A stretch of DNA of 64,000 nt from Streptococcus mitis (lineage in GTDB: Bacteria > Bacillota > Bacilli > Lactobacillales > Streptococcaceae): positions 1-64,000 of the forward strand of contig NZ_WIJP01000004.1 of NCBI RefSeq assembly GCF_009496155.1, written 5' to 3'. Of the stretch, positions 20,265 to 29,345 are shown piece after piece. How positions within the stretch are numbered: position 1 is the first letter of the stretch; each line of letters starts with the position of its first letter. The notes under the pieces are model-generated. The model was not told the DNA's origin. It saw only the letters and a program-made list of their open reading frames with translations, and searched no databases. Both the position numbers and the translations under genes were made by a program.

Positions 20265-21467
20265 ATGAAAAAGAATGGTAAAGCTAAAAAGTGGCAATTG
20301 TATGCAGCAGTTGGTGCTGCCAGTGTAGTTGTATTGGGTGCTGGGGGCATTTTGCTCTTTAGACAACCTTCTCAGACTGCTGTAAAAGATGAGGCTACTC
20401 ATCTGGTTGTTGCCAAGGAAGGAAGCGTGGCATCCTCTGTTTTATTGTCAGGGACAGTAACAGCAAAAAATGAACAATATGTTTATTTTGATGCTAGTAA
20501 GGGTGATTTAGATGAAATCCTTGTTTCTGTGGGTGATAAGGTCAGTGAAGGACAGGCTTTAGTCAAGTACAGTAGTTCAGAAGCCCAGGCGGCCTATGAT
20601 TCAGCGAGTCGAGCAGTAGCTAAGGCAGATCGTCATATCAACGAACTCAACCAAGCACGCAATGAAGCCGCTTCAGCTCCCGCTCCACAGTTACCAACAC
20701 CAGCAGGAGGCGAAGGAACTGCAACGCAAACTCCAGCTCCAGTCGCAGGAAATTCAGTATCCTCTATTGATGCACAATTAGGTGATGCTCGTGATGCCCG
20801 TGCAGATGCAGCAGCGCAATTAAGCAAGGCTCAAAGTCAGTTGGATGCAATGACGGTTCTCAGTACCCTAGACGGGACTGTGGTCGAAGTCAATCGTAAC
20901 GTTTCCAAATCTCCAACAGGAGCTAGCCAGGTGGTAGTGCATGTCGTAAGTAATGAAAACTTGCAAGTTAAGGGGGAATTATCTGAATACAATCTTGCAA
21001 ACCTATCTGTAGGTCAAGAAGTAACCTTTACTTCTAAAGTTTATCAAGATAAGAGATGGACTGGTAAGATTAGCTATATCTCTGATTACCCTAAAAACAA
21101 TGGCGAAGCAGCAAGTACAGCTACCGCAGCTGCTGGTAATTCTGGTTCTAAATATCCATATACCATTGATGTTACAAGTGAAATTGGTGACTTGAAACAA
21201 GGATTCTCAGTAAGTGTTGAGGTCAAGAATAAGAGTAAAGCTATTTTGGTTCCTCTAACAAGTATTGTGACCGAAAATGATAAGAACTATGTCTGGGTGC
21301 TTGACGAGCAGAAAAAGGCCAAGAAAGTGGAAGTTGGTTTGGGAAATGCTGATGCAGACAACCAAGAAATCACTTCAGGTCTGACAAATGGAGTCAAGGT
21401 CATCAGTAACCCAACGTCTTCTCTAGAGGAAGGAAAAGAGGTGAAGGCTGATGAAGCAACTAATTAG
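20265..21467 (+). CDS. MacA-like efflux periplasmic-adaptor (HlyD-family) subunit
   Basis: Membrane-fusion-type adaptor of a tripartite-like ABC efflux pump. The 400-residue protein has one N-terminal membrane anchor (WQLYAAVGAASVVVLGAGGILLF, about 10-32). Then comes a barrel/lipoyl section (ASKGDLDEILVSVGDKVSEGQALVKY), an Ala/Pro-rich coiled hairpin and a second half-lipoyl (STLDGTVVEVNRNV). ATG 20265 follows AAAGGAGTTTCATT. It overlaps the ATPase gene by 17 bases. Homologous pneumococcal genes have been described as a MacAB-like exporter; the substrate is not evident here. Confidence 0.9.
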   Translation: MKKNGKAKKWQLYAAVGAASVVVLGAGGILLFRQPSQTAVKDEATHLVVAKEGSVASSVLLSGTVTAKNEQYVYFDASKGDLDEILVSVGDKVSEGQALVKYSSSEAQAAYDSASRAVAKADRHINELNQARNEAASAPAPQLPTPAGGEGTATQTPAPVAGNSVSSIDAQLGDARDARADAAAQLSKAQSQLDAMTVLSTLDGTVVEVNRNVSKSPTGASQVVVHVVSNENLQVKGELSEYNLANLSVGQEVTFTSKVYQDKRWTGKISYISDYPKNNGEAASTATAAAGNSGSKYPYTIDVTSEIGDLKQGFSVSVEVKNKSKAILVPLTSIVTENDKNYVWVLDEQKKAKKVEVGLGNADADNQEITSGLTNGVKVISNPTSSLEEGKEVKADEATN

Positions 21468-22152
21468 TCTAAAAAATATATGCAGAAGCTACCGTAACGG
21501 TGACCAAGAACTGCAGGTTCTCAAAAATATCAACCTAGAAGTGAATGAGGGTGAATTTGTTGCCATCATGGGACCATCTGGTTCTGGTAAGTCTACTCTG
21601 ATGAATACGATTGGCATGTTGGATACACCAAGCAGTGGAGAATATTATCTTGAAGGCCAAGAAGTAGCTGGACTGGGCGAAAAGCAACTAGCCAAGGTCC
21701 GCAACCAACAAATCGGATTTGTTTTTCAGCAGTTCTTTCTTTTATCCAAACTCAATGCTCTGCAAAATGTAGAATTGCCCTTGATTTACGCAGGAGTTTC
21801 GGCTTCAAAACGGCGCAAGTTAGCTGAGGAATATCTAGATAAGGTTGAATTGACAGAACGTAGTCATCATTTACCTTCGGAATTATCTGGTGGTCAAAAG
21901 CAACGTGTGGCTATTGCGCGTGCCTTGGTAAACAATCCTTCTATTATCTTAGCAGACGAACCGACAGGAGCCTTGGATACTAAAACAGGGAATCAAATCA
22001 TGCAATTATTAGTTGACTTGAATAAAGAAGGAAAAACTATTATTATGGTAACGCATGAGCCTGAAATTGCTGCTTATGCCAAACGTCAGATTGTCATTCG
22101 CGATGGAGTTATTTCATCTGATAGTGCTCAGTTAGAAAAGGAGGAAAACTAA
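21451..22152 (+). CDS. MacB-like ABC transporter ATP-binding protein
   Basis: A 233-residue ATPase of the LolD/MacB type. Walker [11 protein letters not shown]-loop FVFQQFFLL, signature LSGGQKQRVAIARAL, Walker B ILADEPTGALD and the switch His in VTHEPE are all present. It sits between adaptor and permease, overlapping the first and one base from the second, so the three act as one pump. Confidence 0.95.
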   Translation: MKQLISLKNICRSYRNGDQELQVLKNINLEVNEGEFVAIMGPSGSGKSTLMNTIGMLDTPSSGEYYLEGQEVAGLGEKQLAKVRNQQIGFVFQQFFLLSKLNALQNVELPLIYAGVSASKRRKLAEEYLDKVELTERSHHLPSELSGGQKQRVAIARALVNNPSIILADEPTGALDTKTGNQIMQLLVDLNKEGKTIIMVTHEPEIAAYAKRQIVIRDGVISSDSAQLEKEEN

Positions 22153-22153
22153 G

Positions 22154-23413
22154 ATGCAGAATCTGAAATTTGCCTTTTCATCTATTATGGCTCACAAGAT
22201 GCGTTCTTTGCTTACCATGATTGGGATTATTATCGGTGTTTCATCGGTTGTTGTGATTATGGCTCTGGGTGATTCTATGTCTCGACAGCTCAATAAAAAT
22301 ATGACCAGATCTCAAAAAAATATCAGTGTCTTTTTCTCTTCTAAAAAAAGTAAAGATGGATCTTTTACTCAGAAACAATCAGCTTTTACGGTTTCTGGAA
22401 AAGAAGAGGAAGTTCATGTTGAACCACCAAAACCGCAAGAATCTTGGGTCAAGGAGGCAGCCAAACTGAAGGGAGTGGATAATTACTATGTAACCAACTC
22501 AACGAACGCCATCTTGACCTATAAAGATAAAAAGGTTGAAAATGCTAATTTGACAGGTGGTAACAGAACTTATATGGAGGCTGTTAACAATGAAATTCTT
22601 GCAGGTCGTAGTCTGAGAGAACAAGATTTCAAAGAATTTGCAAGTGTCATTTTGCTTGATGAAGAATTATCCATTAGTCTATTTGGATCTCCTCAAGAGG
22701 CTATTAACAAGGTTGTAGAAGTCAATGGTTTTAGTTATCGAGTCATTGGTGTTTATACTAGCCAAGAATCTAAAAATTCAAAAATGTATGGTCTTGGCGG
22801 CTTACCCATTACCACAAATATCTCTCTTGCTGCGAATTTTAATGTAGATGAAATAGCTAATATTGTCTTTCGAGTGAATGACACAAGTTTGACTCAAACT
22901 CTGGGGCCAGAATTAGCACGAAAAATGACAGAGCTTGCTGGCTTGCAACAGGGAGAATATCAAGTGGCAGATGAGTCAGCTGCATTTGCAGAAGTTCAAC
23001 AATTGTTTAGTTTTATGACGACGATTATTAGTGCCATCGCAGGAATATCTCTCTTTGTTGGAGGGACTGGTGTTATGAACATCATGCTGGTTTCGGTGAC
23101 GGAACGTACTCGTGAGATTGGTCTTCGTAAGGCTTTGGGTGCAACACGTGCCAATATTTTAATCCAGTTTTTGATTGAATCTATGATTTTGACCTTGCTT
23201 GGTGGAGTCATTGGTTTGACAATTGCGACAGGCTTAACCGCTATAGCTGGTATACTTTTACAAGGTTTGATTGCGGGTATAGAAGTGGGAGTGTCAATCC
23301 CAGTTGCCCTATTTAGTCTTGCGGTTTCGGCTAGTGTGGGTATGATTTTTGGAGTCTTGCCAGCCAACAAGGCATCGAAACTTGATCCAATTGAAGCTCT
23401 TCGTTATGAATAA
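22154..23413 (+). CDS. MacB-like ABC transporter permease
   Basis: A 419-residue FtsX-type permease: one N-terminal membrane segment (SLLTMIGIIIGVSSVVVIMAL), a large extracellular domain (about 50-270), and three C-terminal membrane segments, with the conserved SVTERTREIGLRKALGATRANI coupling loop. The extracellular domain should dock the adaptor encoded by the first gene of the operon. Confidence 0.94.
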   Translation: MQNLKFAFSSIMAHKMRSLLTMIGIIIGVSSVVVIMALGDSMSRQLNKNMTRSQKNISVFFSSKKSKDGSFTQKQSAFTVSGKEEEVHVEPPKPQESWVKEAAKLKGVDNYYVTNSTNAILTYKDKKVENANLTGGNRTYMEAVNNEILAGRSLREQDFKEFASVILLDEELSISLFGSPQEAINKVVEVNGFSYRVIGVYTSQESKNSKMYGLGGLPITTNISLAANFNVDEIANIVFRVNDTSLTQTLGPELARKMTELAGLQQGEYQVADESAAFAEVQQLFSFMTTIISAIAGISLFVGGTGVMNIMLVSVTERTREIGLRKALGATRANILIQFLIESMILTLLGGVIGLTIATGLTAIAGILLQGLIAGIEVGVSIPVALFSLAVSASVGMIFGVLPANKASKLDPIEALRYE

Positions 23414-23536
23414 GATCAACAAGATGGACACTTGTCTATCTTGTTTTTGTATGGATTTCCCTATCGAAAATCCTTAAAAATGTGATATAATGAAGTGTTA
23501 GAAAAACAGGTTTCATTTGCCTGGAAAGGAAAAATT

Positions 23537-25534
23537 ATGTCTGAAAAGAATTTTTATATTACAACACCGATTTACTATCCATCTGGTAAACTTCATATCG
23601 GTTCTGCCTACACAACTATCGCCTGTGATGTCTTAGCACGTTACAAACGCCTGATGGGCTACGATGTCTTTTATCTGACAGGTCTTGATGAGCATGGTCA
23701 GAAAATCCAGCAGAAAGCTGAAGAAGCTGGCATCACACCTCAATCTTATGTTGATGGAATGGCAGTTGGAGTTAAAGAACTCTGGCAATTACTAGATATC
23801 TCATACGATAAATTTATCCGTACAACTGATGACTACCATGAAAAAGTTGTCGCACAGGTCTTTGAGCGCTTGCTTGCTCAAGATGATATCTATTTGGGTG
23901 AATACTCTGGTTGGTACTCAGTATCAGATGAGGAATTCTTTACAGAAAGCCAGCTTGCGGAAGTTTTCCGTGACGAAGCTGGAAATGTGACTGGAGGTAT
24001 TGCTCCATCAGGTCACGAGGTTGAATGGGTATCTGAAGAATCATACTTCCTTCGCCTCAGCAAATACCAAGATCGTTTGGTAGACTTTTTCAAAGCTCAT
24101 CCTGACTTTATCACTCCAGATGGTCGTCTGAATGAAATGTTGCGTAACTTCATTGAGCCAGGTTTAGAGGATTTGGCTGTTTCTCGTACAACCTTTACAT
24201 GGGGAGTGCCTGTCCCATCAAATCCTAAACACGTTGTCTATGTTTGGATTGATGCCCTTCTTAACTATGCGACAGCTCTTGGCTACGGTCAAGATGAACA
24301 CGGTAACTTTGACAAGTTCTGGAATGGAACTGTCTTCCACATGGTAGGAAAAGATATCCTTCGATTCCACTCGATTTACTGGCCAATCCTTCTTATGATG
24401 TTGGATATCAAATTGCCAGATCGTTTGATTGCCCATGGTTGGTTTGTCATGAAAGACGGTAAGATGTCTAAGTCTAAAGGGAATGTTGTTTACCCTGAAA
24501 TGTTGGTAGAGCGTTATGGACTAGATCCACTTCGTTACTACCTCATGCGTAGCCTTCCAGTTGGTTCAGACGGAACCTTCACACCAGAGGACTATGTAGG
24601 CCGTATCAACTATGAATTGGCCAATGACCTTGGAAACCTCCTCAACCGTACGGTTTCCATGATTAACAAATATTTTGATGGTCAAGTCCCTGCATATGTA
24701 GAAGGTGTGACTGAATTTGACCATGCTCTTGCTGACGTTGCAGAACAATCAATCGCAGACTACCATACCCATATGGAAGCAATCGACTACCCACGTGCAC
24801 TTGAAGCAGTCTGGACTCTTATCTCTCGTACTAACAAATACATCGACGAGACAGCTCCATGGGTCTTGGCAAAAGATGAAGCACTCCGTGACCAATTGGC
24901 AAGTGTCATGAGCCACTTGGCAGCCAGCCTTCGTGTCGTAGCTCACTTGATTGAGCCATTTATGATGGAAACCAGTCGTGCAGTCTTGACTCAACTGGGT
25001 CTAGCAGAAGTTTCTAGCCTTGAAAACCTGAACTTGGCAGATTTCCCTGCAGGTGTAACTGTAGTTGCTAAGGGAACACCAATCTTCCCACGTCTCGATA
25101 TGGAAGAAGAAATCGCCTATATCAAGGAACAAATGGAAGGCAACAAGCCAGCTGTCGAAAAAGAATGGAATCCAGATGAAGTTGAACTCAAACTAAACAA
25201 GGATGAAATCAAGTTTGAAGACTTTGATAAGGTTGAAATCCGTGTCGCAGAAGTCAAGGAAGTTTCTAAAGTAGAAGGTTCAGATAAGTTGCTCCAATTC
25301 CGCTTGGATGCTGGTGATGGTGAAGATCGTCAAATCCTCTCTGGTATTGCGAAATACTATCCAAACGAACAAGAATTGGTCGGTAAGAAAGTTCAAATCG
25401 TTGCCAACCTCAAACCACGCAAGATGATGAAAAAATATGTCAGTCAAGGGATGATTCTCTCAGCTGAACATGATGGACAATTAACCCTTCTTACAGTTGA
25501 TCCAGCTGTACCAAACGGAAGTGTGATTGGGTAA
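23537..25534 (+). CDS. metG: Methionyl-tRNA synthetase
   Basis: Charges tRNA-Met. The 665-residue protein has the class I motif KLHIGSAYT (HIGH type) and GKMSKSKGN (KMSKS), with the C-terminal OB-fold tRNA-binding domain from about residue 555 ([22 protein letters not shown]). ATG 23537 follows AAAGGAAAAATT; the longer frame from 23495 has no ribosome site. A -10 TATAAT lies near 23486. A terminator follows. Confidence 0.97.
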   Translation: MSEKNFYITTPIYYPSGKLHIGSAYTTIACDVLARYKRLMGYDVFYLTGLDEHGQKIQQKAEEAGITPQSYVDGMAVGVKELWQLLDISYDKFIRTTDDYHEKVVAQVFERLLAQDDIYLGEYSGWYSVSDEEFFTESQLAEVFRDEAGNVTGGIAPSGHEVEWVSEESYFLRLSKYQDRLVDFFKAHPDFITPDGRLNEMLRNFIEPGLEDLAVSRTTFTWGVPVPSNPKHVVYVWIDALLNYATALGYGQDEHGNFDKFWNGTVFHMVGKDILRFHSIYWPILLMMLDIKLPDRLIAHGWFVMKDGKMSKSKGNVVYPEMLVERYGLDPLRYYLMRSLPVGSDGTFTPEDYVGRINYELANDLGNLLNRTVSMINKYFDGQVPAYVEGVTEFDHALADVAEQSIADYHTHMEAIDYPRALEAVWTLISRTNKYIDETAPWVLAKDEALRDQLASVMSHLAASLRVVAHLIEPFMMETSRAVLTQLGLAEVSSLENLNLADFPAGVTVVAKGTPIFPRLDMEEEIAYIKEQMEGNKPAVEKEWNPDEVELKLNKDEIKFEDFDKVEIRVAEVKEVSKVEGSDKLLQFRLDAGDGEDRQILSGIAKYYPNEQELVGKKVQIVANLKPRKMMKKYVSQGMILSAEHDGQLTLLTVDPAVPNGSVIG

Positions 25535-25541
25535 AAATAGA

Positions 25542-25572
25542 CAGGACTAGTTCATGCTAGTTCTGTTTTTTT
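25542..25572 (+). terminator. metG terminator
   Basis: An imperfect stem (acaggactag / ctagttctgt) is followed by seven T's. Confidence 0.8.
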
Positions 25573-25587
25573 ATTCCAACTATTATG

Positions 25588-25628
25588 CTTTACAAACTAG
25601 TGTGTAAGTGGTATACTAGTTTGTAAAG
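25588..25628 (+). promoter_or_regulatory. padR promoter inside a perfect operator dyad
   Basis: A perfect 14-base inverted repeat (ctttacaaactagt / actagtttgtaaag) with a 13-base spacer contains both the -35 TTTACA (25589-25594) and the -10 TATACT (25612-25617), spaced by 17 bases. The PadR-type repressor encoded downstream is the obvious ligand, giving autorepression. Confidence 0.85.
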
Positions 25629-25669
25629 CTGCTAGTAGGTATTACAAAATAGATTAGAAGGGGGAAGGG

Positions 25670-25990
25670 ATGAAGGAAACTCAACTATTAAAAGGTGTTC
25701 TTGAAGGTTGCGTCTTGGATATGATTGGTCAAAAAGAGCGGTATGGTTATGAGTTGGTTCAGACTTTGCGAGAGGCTGGATTTGATACTATCGTTCCAGG
25801 AACTATTTATCCTTTGTTGCAAAAGTTAGAAAAAAATCAATGGATAAGAGGCGACATGCGTCCGTCGCCAGATGGTCCAGATCGGAAGTATTTTTCGTTA
25901 ACGAAAGAAGGAGAAGAGCGTGTCTCGGTCTTTTGGCAACAATGGGACGATTTGAGTCAAAAAGTAGAAGGAATTAAGAATGGAGGGTAA
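25670..25990 (+). CDS. PadR-family transcriptional regulator
   Basis: A 106-residue winged-helix repressor of the short PadR-s2 type. Visible elements are LKGVLEGCVLDMIGQKERYGYELVQTL, the recognition region TIVPGTIYPLLQKLEKNQWI and the wing (DGPDRKYFSLTKEGEER), then a single C-terminal dimerisation helix. It is cotranscribed with the membrane protein downstream (3-base gap), the usual PadR-target arrangement, often for drug or envelope stress. Confidence 0.93.
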   Translation: MKETQLLKGVLEGCVLDMIGQKERYGYELVQTLREAGFDTIVPGTIYPLLQKLEKNQWIRGDMRPSPDGPDRKYFSLTKEGEERVSVFWQQWDDLSQKVEGIKNGG

Positions 25991-25993
25991 ACC

Positions 25994-26809
25994 ATGACGA
26001 AAATGAAGTATTATGAAGAAACAAGTGCTTTGTTGCATCAGTTTTCTGAGGAAAATCAGCAGTATTTTGAGGAGCTATGGGATAGTTTTAATCTTGCTGG
26101 ATTTCTCTATGATGAGGACTATCTTAGAGAGCAGATTTATTTGATGATGTTAGATTTCTCAGAAGCAGAACGAGATGGCATGAGTGCAGAGGAGTATCTA
26201 GGTAAGAATCCTAAAAAATTAATGAGAGAGATGCTCAAGGAAGCCCCTCGCAGTTCTATCAAAGAGTCCCTTTTGACGCCAATTCTTGTCCTAGCGGTAT
26301 TACGCTACTATCAACTATTAGGTGATTTTTCTAAAGGCCCTCTCTTAACAGTCAATTTGCTTACGTTTTTAGGGCAACTTCTTCTTTTTCTGATCGGATT
26401 TGGGCTTGTGGCTACAATTTTACGAAGAAGTTTAGTCCAAGATTCTCCTAAAATGAAAATTGGTACCTATATTGTCGTTGGGGTTCTTGTTCTGCTAGTT
26501 GTTCTGGGATATGTAGGAATGGCAAGCTTCATACAAGAAGGAGCCTTTTATCTTCCTGCTCCCTGGGATAGTTTATCTGTCTTTACGATTTCGCTGGTCA
26601 TCAGTATTTGGAATTGGAAAGAAGCGGTCTTTCGTCCCTTTGTCAGTATGATTGTTGCCCACCTTATTGTAGGCTCTCTGCTCCGTTACTATGAGTGGAT
26701 GGGAATTTCAAATGTTTTTCTTACAAAATTCATTCCTTTAGGAATTCTCTTTATTGGAATCTTTCTCTTGTTCCGTGGGTTTAAGAAGATAAAATGGAGT
26801 GAAATATAG
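25994..26809 (+). CDS. DUF1129-like membrane protein, PadR partner
   Basis: A 271-residue protein. The first 95 residues are soluble, acidic and helical (YYEETSALLHQFSEENQQYF), followed by about six hydrophobic segments in three pairs. This soluble-plus-membrane layout with a PadR gene just upstream is typical of DUF1129/DUF1048-type pairs. Function unknown. It ends at the first of two near-identical terminator-promoter units. Confidence 0.75.
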   Translation: MTKMKYYEETSALLHQFSEENQQYFEELWDSFNLAGFLYDEDYLREQIYLMMLDFSEAERDGMSAEEYLGKNPKKLMREMLKEAPRSSIKESLLTPILVLAVLRYYQLLGDFSKGPLLTVNLLTFLGQLLLFLIGFGLVATILRRSLVQDSPKMKIGTYIVVGVLVLLVVLGYVGMASFIQEGAFYLPAPWDSLSVFTISLVISIWNWKEAVFRPFVSMIVAHLIVGSLLRYYEWMGISNVFLTKFIPLGILFIGIFLLFRGFKKIKWSEI

Positions 26810-26845
26810 TCAAAAAGCCGTTGCAAAGCGGTTTTTTGTTATAAT
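26810..26845 (+). promoter_or_regulatory. Compact terminator-promoter unit, copy 1
   Basis: A 36-base sequence with the hairpin aaaaagccg / cggtttttt and an extended -10 box TGTTATAAT (26837-26845) directly after the T-run. It ends the PadR operon and starts the aldo/keto reductase gene. An identical 36-base copy occurs at 27838. Confidence 0.75.
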
Positions 26846-26883
26846 GAAGGGAAGAATATTAGAAATTTAAGGAGAAAAATTTG

Positions 26884-27810
26884 ATGAGATACATAACTCT
26901 TGGTCAAGATGACAAAGAATTATCAGAAATTGTTCTCGGAATGATGAGAATAGAAAATAAGTCTGTAAAAGAAGTTGAAGAGCTTGTAGAAACAGCACTT
27001 TCTGTTGGAATCAATGCTTTTGACTTGGCTGATATTTATGGTCGTGGTCGTTGTGAAGAACTGTTAGGTCTTGTCCTAAAAAATCGTCCAGATTTAAGAG
27101 AAGAGATGTGGATTCAGTCCAAATGTGGCATTCGCATTGAGGAATTTACCTATTTTGATTTTTCTAAGGACTATATCATAAAATCAGTAGATGGTATTTT
27201 GCAAAGATTGAAGATAGATCATCTAGATAGCTTGCTTCTTCATCGACCAGATGCTTTGATGGAATCTGACCAAGTAGCAGAAGCCTTTGATCTCCTTTAT
27301 AAACAAGGTAAGGTTCGAGATTTTGGAGTTTCTAATCAAAATCCTATGATGATGGAGTTACTTAAAAAAGATGTTAAGCAGCCGTTAGCTGTTAATCAGC
27401 TACAATTGAGTGCGGCTTTTACACCAGGATTCGAATCAGGTTTTCATGCTAATATGGAAGATAGTCAAGCAGCTATGCGAGATGGCAGCATTTTTGAATA
27501 TTGCAAATTACACGATGTGGTCATTCAAGCATGGTCTGTCTTACAATTTGGGTATTTTAAAGGGAATTTTGTTGGAAACGAGAAATTTCAAGCTTTAAAT
27601 CAAGTACTTGATCGTTTAGCTATTAAATATGGTGTAACCCCTTCAACTATTGCCATTTCTTGGATATTGCGTTATCCAGCAAAAATGCAGGCAGTCGTAG
27701 GTACAACAAATCCTAAGCACTTGAGAGAAGTTAGCCAAGCGGCAAACTTTAGCTTAACAAGAAAAGAATGGTATGAAATTTATCTTGCTGCAGGGAATAA
27801 TTTGCCGTAA
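26884..27810 (+). CDS. Aldo/keto reductase
   Basis: NADPH-dependent carbonyl reductase of the YdhF-like group, 308 residues. The TIM-barrel active-site set is visible: Asp and Tyr in FDLADIYGRGRCEELLG, Lys in WIQSKCGI and His in DSLLLHRPDAL. The C-terminal ISWILRYPAKMQAVVGTTNP binds the cofactor. ATG 26884 is preferred; a TTG immediately before it (26881) is possible given AAGGAGAAAAAT. Substrate unknown. The gene is bracketed by the two identical terminator-promoter units. Confidence 0.9.
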   Translation: MRYITLGQDDKELSEIVLGMMRIENKSVKEVEELVETALSVGINAFDLADIYGRGRCEELLGLVLKNRPDLREEMWIQSKCGIRIEEFTYFDFSKDYIIKSVDGILQRLKIDHLDSLLLHRPDALMESDQVAEAFDLLYKQGKVRDFGVSNQNPMMMELLKKDVKQPLAVNQLQLSAAFTPGFESGFHANMEDSQAAMRDGSIFEYCKLHDVVIQAWSVLQFGYFKGNFVGNEKFQALNQVLDRLAIKYGVTPSTIAISWILRYPAKMQAVVGTTNPKHLREVSQAANFSLTRKEWYEIYLAAGNNLP

Positions 27811-27837
27811 GTAGAAGCAGATGTAAATAAATCACAT

Positions 27838-27873
27838 TCAAAAAGCCGTTGCAAAGCGGTTTTTTGTTATAAT
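27838..27873 (+). promoter_or_regulatory. Compact terminator-promoter unit, copy 2
   Basis: Identical over 36 bases to 26810-26845, again with hairpin, T-run and extended -10 (27865-27873). Similarity continues into the leader (gaagaatat ... aaggagaaaaa), so the whole expression cassette is duplicated. It drives the DUF2829 gene. Confidence 0.75.
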
Positions 27874-27906
27874 TAAATGAAGAATATAGAATTAAAGGAG
27901 AAAAAC

Positions 27907-28143
27907 ATGACATTTGAAGAGATCCTACCTGGGTTAAAGGCTAAGAAAAAATATGTACGAACTGGTTGGGGAGGTGCTGAAAACTATGTCCAACTTTTTG
28001 ACACCATTGAACAAAACGGGGTTGCACTTGAAGTGACACCTTATTTCCTAATCAACGTGTCTGGAGAAGGAGAAGGTTTTTCCATGTGGAGTCCGACACC
28101 TTGTGATGTTTTGGCGACAGATTGGGTAGAAGTGAATGACTAA
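27907..28143 (+). CDS. DUF2829 / Tad2-like protein
   Basis: A 78-residue protein made of the DUF2829 fold: MTFEEILPGLKAKKKYVRTGW, then a strand-rich middle, FSMWSPTPCDVLATDW. In phages this domain is Thoeris anti-defence 2 (Tad2), which sequesters the cyclic ADP-ribose-type signal of Thoeris; chromosomal relatives have no proven role. ATG 27907 follows AAAGGAGAAAAAC; the frame from 27877 adds ten residues without a ribosome site. It overlaps the SDR gene by 8 bases, so both are translated together. Confidence 0.85.
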   Translation: MTFEEILPGLKAKKKYVRTGWGGAENYVQLFDTIEQNGVALEVTPYFLINVSGEGEGFSMWSPTPCDVLATDWVEVND

Positions 28144-28834
28144 ACGTGTATTGATTACAGGAGTGAGTTCAGGGATCGGTCTGGCTCAAGCTCGCCTCTT
28201 TTTAGAGAATAGCTATCAAGTTTACGGAGTTGACCAAGGTGAAAATCCACTCTTAGAGGGTGATTTTCACTTTTTACAGAGAGATTTGACCTTGGACTTG
28301 GAGCCAATTTTTGACTGGTGTCCTCAGGTGGATGTTTTGTGCAATACTGCTGGAGTTTTGGATGCTTACAAACCACTGTTGGAACAAACAGCGCAGGAAA
28401 TTCAAGAGATTTTTGAAATCAACTACCTGACTCCTGTTGAGTTGACTCGCTATTATTTGACACAAATGCTGGAGAATAAAAAAGGAATCATAATCAATAT
28501 GTGTTCCATTGCTTCAAATCTAGCAGGAGGTGGTGGTCACGCCTATACTTCATCTAAGCATGCGTTGGCTGGATTTACCAAGCAGTTGGCTCTAGACTAT
28601 GCTGAAGATGGAATTCAGGTCTTTGGGATTGCTCCAGGAGCTGTCAAGACAGCTATGACCGCTGCGGATTTTGAGCCAGATGGCCTAGCAGACTGGGTAG
28701 CTAGTGAAACACCAATCAAGCGCTGGATTGAGCCAGAGGAAGTGGCAGAAGTCAGTCTCTTTTTGGCGAGTGGAAAGGCATCTGCCATGCAAGGACAAAT
28801 TCTGACAATAGACGGTGGATGGTCTTTGAAGTAG
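28136..28834 (+). CDS. Short-chain dehydrogenase/reductase
   Basis: A 232-residue SDR with the cofactor loop ITGVSSGIGLAQ, the NTAG motif, catalytic Ser (CSIAS) and YTSSKHALAGF (YxxxK). It resembles 3-oxoacyl-ACP reductases (FabG), but the fatty-acid gene cluster is not here, so another substrate is likely. It overlaps the Tad2-like gene and is followed at 10 bases by a Nudix gene. Confidence 0.9.
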   Translation: MTKRVLITGVSSGIGLAQARLFLENSYQVYGVDQGENPLLEGDFHFLQRDLTLDLEPIFDWCPQVDVLCNTAGVLDAYKPLLEQTAQEIQEIFEINYLTPVELTRYYLTQMLENKKGIIINMCSIASNLAGGGGHAYTSSKHALAGFTKQLALDYAEDGIQVFGIAPGAVKTAMTAADFEPDGLADWVASETPIKRWIEPEEVAEVSLFLASGKASAMQGQILTIDGGWSLK

Positions 28835-28844
28835 GAGTAATTGG

Positions 28845-29345
28845 ATGGAAATCAAAAATCACTTTGGAGTCTACGCTGTTTGCTTTGAAAATGGGAAGTT
28901 ACTCTGCATTGAAAAAACGATAGGCCCTTATCAAAATCGGTACGATCTACCTGGAGGCAGTCAGCAACTTGGTGAAGAACTGACGGAAACGCTGACTAGA
29001 GAAGTTATGGAAGAGACGGGATTTACTGTTAGAAGCTACTCTAATCCTCGAATCTACGATGTTTTCGTCAGGGAAGAGTTAAAAAATTTTATGGTTCACC
29101 ATGTCATGACCTTGTATGATGTTGAAATGAATGAGAGTGCACCTCAAGTTACGATTTCGGAAGCTGTGTCTGATGGTGCGAATGATTCGCTTGGATATAT
29201 TTGGATGGATATTCAAGAAATCACAGAAGAAAATGCATCGCCATTAGTCTTGAAGGTTAAGTCTGAACTATTAGGATTTCCAGAACTGGACAAGACCTCT
29301 TACATGAATTGGAAGGTGAATGATGAGAAACCAACTAGCTCTTAG
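28845..29345 (+). CDS. Nudix hydrolase
   Basis: A 166-residue protein with a Nudix box, GGSQQLGEELTETLTREVME followed by ETGF, the metal site for nucleoside-diphosphate-X hydrolysis. The flanking LPGG motif (YDLPGGS) fits. The substrate cannot be predicted. It overlaps the next gene by 23-26 bases. Confidence 0.88.
   Translation: MEIKNHFGVYAVCFENGKLLCIEKTIGPYQNRYDLPGGSQQLGEELTETLTREVMEETGFTVRSYSNPRIYDVFVREELKNFMVHHVMTLYDVEMNESAPQVTISEAVSDGANDSLGYIWMDIQEITEENASPLVLKVKSELLGFPELDKTSYMNWKVNDEKPTSS

Noticed and set aside
20640..20760. Tandem repeat in the MacA-like gene
   Set aside because: The Ala/Pro-rich stretch is a low-complexity coiled hairpin and linker, with no exact repeating unit.
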